Part shown: piece after piece, positions 56,258 to 64,000 of the stretch | How the letters are laid out: every line of letters begins with the position of its first letter | Numbering within the stretch: position 1 is the stretch's first letter | Source: Pegoplata infirma | Lineage: Eukaryota; Arthropoda; Insecta; Diptera; Anthomyiidae | Direction of reading: 5' to 3' | Length of the DNA: 64,000 nucleotides | Assembly: GCA_963921195.1 (NCBI GenBank) | Contig: OY992537.1 | Span: 1,674,001 to 1,738,000, forward strand | The notes under the pieces: model-generated | Told to the model about the DNA's origin: nothing | The model's input: only the letters and a program-made list of their open reading frames with translations | Database searches by the model: none | Program-made: the position numbers and the translations under genes

Positions 56258-57144
56258 TGTATGGCGAAAGTAAGAACTTTGGTAACAATAAGATCATACA
56301 TAATAATATTACTGAATAGCTGTTTGTTTTTTTTTTTGTTTTGTTTTTGTAATATTCCATATTACATAAGCTTCTCAGATATTCAGATAAACTATAAAGT
56401 TGCGTTTGTTTGAGTTTTGATAGTGGCAGAATTAAGACTAACAGTTAACCGTACTTTGACCTACATACATTTTTGAATATTAAAAAAAATTAGAATGATT
56501 TTTACGTCATCACATTTAAATTGAAATTATGTTTTTATTATTGTATCTTAATTTTATTTTTAAAGCAGCTAATTAATTGCGTATTTATGAAAGTGCTCCT
56601 ACACTGCTTCCAAGTAAGGCAGATATTTCTAAAAAAAAATATATAAACTTAAAATCCTACTGATGATAACACTGATAAAATCCTAATGATAAAATCCTGC
56701 TGATGATACGCTAACTGGAGTGTTTGAAACCGGTATGGGAATACCAGAATTGTCTATAATTTTTAGAAATTCAATTTTTCTTCTGCATTTTTTCAACTTG
56801 AACCCTTATAATTTAAGGAAATTCGAGCATGAAAACGCTGCCAAGCTTTTTTTACGCTTTTTTACTTATTCCAACCGTCTTTGGAAAAGAGTTCAGTTGA
56901 CTGTAAAAAATAAAATTTTCAAAATCTTTCGGATGTTTTGATCTACTGGAAGTCTACCTTTTTATGTCTCATACAATTATTAACTTCACATTTGTTTCAC
57001 AGTGCTATTATTATTTTTTTATAATAAAAATTTCAGATCCTAAACATTTAGATTTTTTTTTAAACATTTTTCACAAATAAAAATTTGCCGATTCTGGGCC
57101 AGTTTTTTTTAAATATTTTCTCGCATTCTAGGACATTTTAAATG
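56258..57144. other. AT-rich stretch, no gene seen
   Basis: No element recognised, apart from weak satellite-like words near 57030-57130. Confidence 0.45.
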
Positions 57145-58187
57145 AAACAAGCAGAAAAGTTAAATTCGACTTTGCCGAATCTATGAATACCCTCCACAAT
57201 GCATTTTTTTAAACGGTAGTACATTTTTTAACGTGAAAAAATTACCAATTTTGATTAGAAATATTTTATTTTGAGTAAAAAACTCTTTTTTGTAATTTTT
57301 TTTTAAAAAAAGAAAAATTACTAATTTTTTTTTTGAGTGTAAAATTTTTTTCGAGTGTAATGTTTTTTTTACTTTAAAAATATTTCTGAGAGAATGCACG
57401 TAAGTATGTACACAAAATATTTCCATTTTTGTAAAAAAAAAAAACAAAATTTTGTTTTGTATAAATTTTTTTTGAGTGTAAAATTTTTTTTGAGTGTAAA
57501 ATTTTTTTTGAGTGTAAATTTTTTTTCGAGAGTAATTTTTAAGTTACCAATGCTTTTAAAACTAAACAAGTTTAAAAAAAAAAGCACTGCTTTAAAATTA
57601 AACAAGTTTGAAAAGCATTGTTTAGTTACCACCAATGCTTTTAAAACTTGTTAAAACACGTGGCATTTTACATGAAACTAATCTGAAATTCAGGGTTTCG
57701 CTTATAACTTTTGAACCACTAGACCGATTGAGCTGAAATTAAAAATCAAACAGACCCGGGGAACGGCAAAGATACATGCCAAGCTTCAGTAGTCTCATTA
57801 TTGTCTTTCGAAAGTTATCGTGTTTTTTATCTCGTAAATTCGTGAAACACCCTTGCCGAAATTTACTCTTTTGCTCATAACTTTTGAACCACTGGACCGA
57901 TTTGGCTGGATTGCAATACCAACCTGACCAGGTAAATGACAAACATATATGCCAAACTTCAGTAGCCTTCAAAGTCCTTCAAAAGTTAGCGTGTTTTCTA
58001 CGGACGGACAGACAGACAGACAGACGGACGGACGGACGGACGGACGGACATCGCTAGATCGACTTAAAATCGATCGAGGATCATAAATATATATACTTTA
58101 TGGGGTCCTAGACCAATATTTCGATGTGTTACAAACGGAATGACAAACTTATATATACCCTCTATCACTAGAGTGGAGGGTATAAAA
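57145..58187 (-). mobile_element. Helentron-associated element, near full length, inverted
   Basis: Reads AAACAAGCAGAAAAGTTAAA and hairpin TTCGACTTTGCCGAA (tail), then tandem TTTTTGAGTGTAAA units (57320-57535), two GGACCGATT blocks, a GACAGACGGAC tract (58001-58050) and the head TATATACCCTCTATCACTAG. Collinear with 24778-25729 in the opposite orientation. Confidence 0.85.
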
Positions 58188-58671
58188 ATACAAGATTCTG
58201 GAACAGGGCTGCCAGACTTGCGGATTTTTTCCCAAAGTAGGGGATTTCCCACGAAAAAAGGTAAAGAAATCTCATTTGGATATTGGAGATTTTTTGTGGA
58301 TATTCAAAATGTTAACTATTTAATACCACTAGCTAAATTCAATGAAATCACCAATTTCGGATCTGTATTAACAGAAAAATAAATGATAATCTCTTCATTT
58401 GTGTCTGCAATTACAGATCATGTAACCTTTGCGAAAAATATATAAAGAGACAAAGTTGATGGATGGTATGAAGTGAAATTGAAATTGCAAAAAATAGAAT
58501 TTGATTCACCGTAAACGTTTAAACTTCGACCTGTAGAAATTATTAATACGTAGATCAAAACAATAGTTAAACAAAAAACGGGTAATTGTCAACAACGTAT
58601 TCTAAAAATCAGTATTGTTAATGGTATGCATATGACAGAAATATCCAGGGTTCGATTATCTTTGGGGTATA
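58188..58671. other. hAT-type end CAGGGCTGCCAG and spacer
   Basis: CAGGGCTGCCAGACTTGCGG at 58205 resembles the terminus at 53271. No partner found, no gene. Confidence 0.4.
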
Positions 58672-58679
58672 CATTAGGG

Positions 58680-59600
58680 CAGCGGTTACCAACCCATGGT
58701 ACGCGTACCACTAGGGGGTACGCGAAACTGTCGGCGGGGGTACGCAAAATTTTAGTAATTTGGACATTTGTTTTAGATTTACCTTTCAATGCTGGTTCCG
58801 CATCTGGCTTCCAAAGTTTTCCATAACGTCAGGTTTTTAAGAAAGTTGAGGTCAAAGTTTACAAAAAACGTATTTTTGTACAATTAAGAGAGCATTTTTT
58901 ACGATATTTGAAATCTGACCACTTGTTTTCGATTAACCTTTCGATGCGGATTCCGAATATGGTTCCCAAATTTTTCTAAGATGTCAGGTTTTTGAGAAAA
59001 TGTACGTCAAAGTTCTCATAAAACGTGTTTTTGGGCATTTTTGAGACGGTTTCTGATAGAGAGGACATTTTGGTAGCATTTTGTTAAGCTCAAAATGTCC
59101 TTTCATTGTACAATTATACGAGGGTGTTTCATTCGAAAAGTCACGGAATTGTTGATCTGCCCTTGTATTAAAAAAAAAAAACATTTAAAAAAAATCAAAA
59201 ACATTTTATTTCCGCCCTCTGTGATGTGTTTTTTGAACTTTTTTTAAGAGTTCAATAACGTCCGTTGTTTTAAATTTTGGTGTAGATTCGACTGGTGAAA
59301 TCAGATTTGCAATATTTTTAGCTGTTATTGCTCTGCAGAAAAATCAGCTCAAAATCCGCGTTTTCAGATGCATTGAACCACCCCAAGGAGCAAAAATTTT
59401 TCCCAAAAAATATCACCATTGTTTTGATCTCCCCTAAAGCCTTCAAAAAAATGATAATACCCGCAGATCAAAAATTTCAAAATTAACTCTAATATTTATA
59501 TGAGAAATTTTTTAGCGAAAACAAAAAACTCGCTTGGGGGTACGCGGCTGATACAATTTAAAATTAGGGGTACGCGAGCTAAAAAGGTTGGTAACCGCTG
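58680..59600. mobile_element. hAT-like element with 8-bp TSD
   Basis: Termini CAGCGGTTACCAACC and GGTTGGTAACCGCTG, TSD CATTAGGG at 58672-58679 and 59601-59608. Subterminal GGGGTACGCG motifs lie on both sides. The CAG.GGTT..CAACC end is the pattern of hAT-Charlie-type elements. No transposase frame. Confidence 0.93.
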
Positions 59601-60235
59601 CATTAGGGTATACATTCTCTTTGGGGTATACATTAGGCTGGTTCATATGTTTATGGCACTTTTTTTTTATTTTTGAATGGGCCACCCGGAATATATATGA
59701 AGCACCATGAAAAAATAACACGTGATTTTTTATAGTTTTTTTCATTAAGGTTTAGGGGTCACTGCCGGGGCTCAAACTTTGGGTCTTAAAAAAAAATTTT
59801 CACACAACCAAAAAAAAAAATTTTTTGATTTTTATTTTTATTACAATTTAGCTTGATTAGCTTATTAATGTCAAATGGTTTCGTTTTGATCGGACAAGTA
59901 TTTCAGTTCCAAAAGTGACCATAAAAAAAAAATTAGGCTGGTTGGGGTCTTACTCTAAAAATTGTTCAATTTTTTTTTTTCAGCTTTGATAAGCTTATGT
60001 AACAGGGTTTAAGTTGCTCTTGATAATATATTCTGCCTAAAAATTTTTATTTTTTCTTGATATTTCAAAAAAAAAAAAAATTTTAAATGAAAAAAAAATT
60101 AGATTTTGAAAAATTTTTAGAGTAAGACCCCAACCATCCAAAAATATTTGTTCTTGGTCACTTTTGGAACTGAAATACTTGTTCAACCAAAACTAAACTT
60201 TTTGTCGTTAATAAGCTAATCAAGGTAAATTACAC

Positions 60236-60967
60236 AGGCCAACAAATTTTAAACCCATAGACTGGAGGTTACTTTTCTAAGAGTTTGAGTTGCGCTGATA
60301 TCATGATATTCGAGATATCATAGCTTGAAGTTGAAAAAAGTTCCGTTTTTCGCCATATTCGAGCATTATAACTGCGAAAATTCACTTTTATTTATAAAAC
60401 CTGATATGTCTTCTGAAAGTCCTACAAATTACCTTTAAAATGAGTGTTTAACCTTTATAATACCTTGTTTCATCTCTGAGATATCTTAATCAGAAGTTTT
60501 TTCTCGTTTTTTCTCGTTTTCTCTGGATGCGGCAGAGAGTGGTATGTATTCTCTTAACACATCATATAAATTTCAACGGGCGATATCTCAGGAAATAGAA
60601 AGGATATTTAAACAATTTAAGAAGCATTTCTTTGTTTTTTTAATTGGGAATTTAAAACCTGAATTTTTTAAACTTCATGTTAAGATATCTCAGAGAAGAA
60701 ACAAGATATTACAGAGGTTAAACATTTATTTTAAAGGTATTAAGTAGGACTTTCAGACTACGTATCAGGTTTTATAAATAAAGGTGAATTCGCGCAGTTG
60801 TGACGTCTCGAATATGGCGAAAAAGAGGGTATTTTAAGCTAAGATATCTCGAAAACCTGATGTGATGGAGAAATTCTGAGTACAGATTCGGATTCAGCGC
60901 AGCTCAAACCCTTAGAAAAGTATATTCTAGTCCCGGGGTTTCGACCTTTTTCAAATTTTGTTGGCCT
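60236..60967. mobile_element. nested foldback 1
   Basis: AGGCCAACAAATTTTAAAC and TTCAAATTTTGTTGGCCT. Arms pair through AACCTTTATAATACCTTGTT and its partner. No clear TSD. Confidence 0.82.
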
Positions 60968-60999
60968 TTGTTATTATAAAATTAAAAAAAAATAAAAGG

Positions 61000-61359
61000 C
61001 TTGTTTTTTGCAGACCGGATTAAGATTTGGATTTACTCGATTTAGTTAAAAAATGGGTCAAATCGAGACCAGAAAATTGTTTTATAATTTTTTTCTGAAT
61101 CTACATACAATTGGTAAATATAAACAGGAAAACAAATTAAGTGTTGTCCAAAATGTAAAATGGTATAAATAAATCTGAGTTAATCCAAGGATTTAACTAA
61201 ATTTATTTTTCATTCTTTACATTTTGGACAAATCATTTTTCTGTTTATATTTACCAATTGTATGTAATTTCAGAAAAAAAAATTATTAAAAAAATATTCT
61301 GGACTTTTTAAAACTAAATAAAGTTAATCCTAATCTTAATCCGGCCAGCAAAAAACAAG
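61000..61359. mobile_element. nested foldback 2
   Basis: CTTGTTTTTTGCAGACCGGA and TCCGGCCAGCAAAAAACAAG. The arms ACAATTGGTAAATATAAACA / TGTTTATATTTACCAATTGT are perfect. Confidence 0.85.
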
Positions 61360-61470
61360 ACCAAAAATAATAATTTTTTATTTTGATTGTGGAAAATTTT
61401 TTTTTAAGATTCAAAGTTTACCGGGCCCGGTAGCGACCCCTAAACCTTAATGAAAAAAATTGAAAAAACA

Positions 61471-62290
61471 AAAATTTTTCTACCACGTACTGTTTTTGAG
61501 ACACTCGTTGTTAAAAAGTCAAAAAACTAATAATTTCGAACCTTTAGTGGTCCACATTTACAGATTCTATTGGACCCCTAAAAGTGGGGAATGAAATGAC
61601 ATAACCCGATTTTCTCACCATCTTTACAAAACCTTAACTTGTCTGAAGAGGGGTGTGAATAAGAAATTTCAGATTGACAGATATTTTTAAAAAAATTTCA
61701 GAATTAGTCACCTTTTTATCTCAAAATTTATTAGACTTTTCCTTTAAGAATTTTCAGATTTTTTCTATTAAACGTTTTAGGATTTCAAGAACTTTTTTTA
61801 GAAAATTCCCTTCTCTATTCTATTTTTTTTTTTCGTTTTATCTTTCTTAAATTTGGTTTGGGGGTAGAAGGAATTTCTTCTTTTTACGCCTCCCCCTCTT
61901 GGTATCCGCGCATTATATTGCTTTGTATTTATTTTGCCAGATAGTTTAAAGATTACGAATGCATTTAATCAAGGTCAATGCAATATTAATTTAAATATAT
62001 GATTATAACAAAGAATACATTTGAACAAATGCTATTGAACAGAATAATAAAAATTATATACTTTCCTTAAATATGCTGAGTAATCGAAAGAAAATAATTA
62101 TAATCAAACAAATTAAGCACTCTATCCTGGTAGAATATGAAAAGAAATTGGATTTTCAAGGGTTAAACGCAAATACGAAGAAAAATAAATAAATTGGTTT
62201 GATACACATATCGGCGGTTTATATTTGAATAGTTCTATCTGCAAAATCTAAAATGTTCAGAACAGCCAACAAACTGTTGATTTTATTGAA
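61471..62290. other. unclassified; repeat shared with 11270 at 61580-61650
   Basis: TGAAGAGGGGTGTGAATAAG is the inverted form of 11275. Otherwise AT-rich with no gene. Confidence 0.45.
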
Positions 62291-62690
62291 TTCTTATAAG
62301 GGAAGTACCCCTACCGTTATTTACCGATATGTCTGAAACTAAAAATATGTATAAAAGAGATGATTTTAAGGTTGGGTTGTCTCAGCTTATCGACCATTTC
62401 GGGAATTTAGGGGGTTCAACAAAATGGTCAAAAATGGATTTCTTCTTTAGAAACTATGGGACATGTCACAGACTCAATTCCGTTCGAATTTGGAATAATT
62501 GGTTTACTCATAAAACGTAAAACGAATATTTTTTTTTTATTTTAACCAATACTCAGGGGATGCCCCCTACTCATGCTATGCATTGTACTGATCAGGAAAA
62601 TAGGGTATGGGAAGGAGGAAAGAGGGAGTAGTGTTTATGGATATTTGATTTAAACTTTTTTAAAAGTGATTCAATTTTTTTTTTGAGTGA
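62291..62690 (+). repeat. fragment shared with 18010
   Basis: ATAAGGGAAGTACCCCTACC, then CCGATATGTCTGAAACTAAA. A 63-codon ORF is chance. Confidence 0.4.
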
Positions 62691-62799
62691 GTTTGCATGA
62701 TTTGATTTATTTTCAGTAAGGGATTTATTTGATTGTTTTCATTTCTTGCAAAAAAATATTTTTAGCAATGTTTCTTTTTATATAAAAATTTTGCAGCGT

Positions 62800-62975
62800 G
62801 TTTAGATCTTGCGTGACTCACGCGTAAGCGTAATTAAACATGGCATAAGTCACACGGGAGCACTCTCTTTCTTGAGTAAAAAATATGTGCGTGATTGACT
62901 AGTGAGTAATTCGATTATTGTTTGTGTGCGTGAGTGTGTGTTAAATTACACTCACTCTCCCATCTCTAATTTGAA
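62800..62975. mobile_element. CACTCACGC-family right end
   Basis: TTGCGTGACTCACGCGTAAG, GTGTGCGTGAGTGTGTG, ending CACTCTCCCATCTCTA, the inverted TAGAGATGGG terminus. Confidence 0.6.
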
Positions 62976-63024
62976 TATCATTTTTCAAGTTTAGAAATTT
63001 TTCTGAAATGTTTGATATCAACGT

Positions 63025-63312
63025 CCGACAGCCAATATTAAACATGAACCGGATGATATACGTATGCAAGTAGAGATCAAATGGAGTAAAACTGCATTTT
63101 CAGTTTTTCATTTCGTGATCCTGTTTCTTAATAGTTTCAAAGGATACATTTTTTAAAATATTTGTACTTTTCCTAGAAAGACACTATTGATGGCAAATGA
63201 AAGAGGAGGAAATGAAGAGGAATTACAAATGGAATCTTCGAATTACAAATGGAATCTTCGAATTACAAATAGAATCTTCGAATTACAATTGATCTTTTTC
63301 GAATTACAATTG
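63025..63312 (+). repeat. module plus 21-bp minisatellite, third locus
   Basis: GAGATCAAATGGAGTAAAAC and CATTTCGTGATCCTGTTTCT (as at 40985), then about four minisatellite units from 63221. Confidence 0.85.
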
Positions 63313-64000
63313 AATAGTTCATGCGAATAAGGACGAATAGACCACTTTTTCGCAAACACGTTTTTTTGCATAAATGCATATTATTAGCAGAGCCCTACAA
63401 TCCTATGCAGAAATTTTGGGGAAATTTTGACTTTTAAGGCTAAAAAAATTACTTTGAATGTGCAATAATTCGTATATTTTTATATTTTTGTTTAAATTGG
63501 GAGTGAACTAACGCACAATTTTGATTAAATACAACACAAAATCATACAAAAATTTTACTTTCAGTAACAATGTGTTAAAAGAACATTACGAAGAACAAAC
63601 CACACTTATTATATTGGCAAACAATTTTACCGTTCTTGAGTTATAAGACTTTAAAGTGTGTAAAGAAAAAAGGGCGAATATCCATCCTTAACAAAATATT
63701 ATATAAAAATTATTTAGCTGCGTGTTTAAAATTGATATTAGCTAAAATTTGAAATTGTACACAAAAAAAAAAAACAATCTTAGCACATACAAACATTTAG
63801 TGTTAATACTGCATCCAATGTCAGGAATAAAAAAAAAAAAATTGCATGTCCTTTTATTATACGTCGTAGTATGCAGTCAAGGGTTAATATTATAATTCCT
63901 AAAAATGTATTTAGTGTCATAAAGAATTACTACTGCATCAAATAGCAGGAATATTAAAAAAAAAATTAACAAAAAAAAATTTTTTTCCATGTCCTGACAA
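63313..64000. other. AT-rich end of window
   Basis: No gene or classified repeat seen. Confidence 0.45.

Larger units (their letters stand above)
59702..61470. mobile_element. outer foldback, right arm broken by two insertions
   Basis: CATTAAGGTTTAGGGGTCAC pairs with GCGACCCCTAAACCTTAATG, AGTTCCAAAAGTGACCA with TGGTCACTTTTGGAACT, and GGGGTCTTACTCTAAAAATT with its partner near 60110. The right arm is cut at 60236 and near 61000. Confidence 0.82.

Overview
The window looks like intergenic or deep-intronic DNA of a dipteran fly, most likely a calyptrate fly (blow fly, house fly or flesh fly type). It is very AT-rich with long A and T runs. It holds at least ten fragments of a Helentron-associated, mini-me/DINE-like repeat (tataccct... 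head, a GTCY microsatellite, and a TTCGGC..GCCGAA hairpin followed by a TTTTCTACTTGTTTT tail), plus decayed LINE 3' ends. The species call is inference. I find no intact host gene, tRNA, rRNA or CRISPR array. Almost every open reading frame in the window is chance coding in AT-rich or repetitive DNA.

The dominant content is non-autonomous DNA transposons, most of them long palindromes (foldback elements). For about twenty the exact borders can be read because the target-site duplication (TSD) is intact. hAT-like elements with 8-bp TSDs: 8539-9647, 11586-12018, 12177-12948, 12959-13362, 31641-33453, 39583-40225, 46265-46882, 53271-56249, 58680-59600. Elements with TA duplications: 2271-3191, 13962-14979, 17495-17989, 18329-19264, 18694-18898, 21089-21252, 22812-23035, 23167-23394, 33459-34347, 36306-36614, 50571-52355. 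Transib-like elements with CAC ends and 5-bp TSDs: 19973-21388 and 26676-28057.

Region by region: 0-4 kb has a decayed LINE RNase H domain, Helentron pieces and a foldback element with a second element nested in it. 4.9-7.1 kb has an inverted 21-bp minisatellite array and a nested palindrome. 8.5-15 kb is a run of hAT hairpins and foldbacks. 15.5-19.3 kb has more foldbacks and a pogo-type element. 19.9-24.7 kb has a Transib-like element carrying a broken transposon gene, a second LINE 3' end, and MITEs. 24.8-28.6 kb has a near full-length Helentron element and a Transib-like element inserted in the TSD of its neighbour. 29-34.7 kb has an RTE-type tail and a foldback broken by two later insertions. 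34.7-38.8 kb is a multi-layer palindrome. 39-47 kb has hAT elements, a Helentron inside the minisatellite, and a quieter single-copy stretch (43.9-46.2 kb). 49-52.4 kb has tandem-repeat-rich elements. 53.3-56.2 kb is a 3-kb hAT-like element carrying a 35-bp satellite. 57.1-61.5 kb has an inverted Helentron copy, a hAT and a thrice-nested palindrome. 62-64 kb has repeat remnants.

Nothing here works together as a pathway. The biological interest is in how these elements insert: repeatedly into each other's ends and duplicated target sites, and in some cases at the centre of another element's palindrome. Long, near-perfect hairpins would also fold into double-stranded RNA if transcribed.
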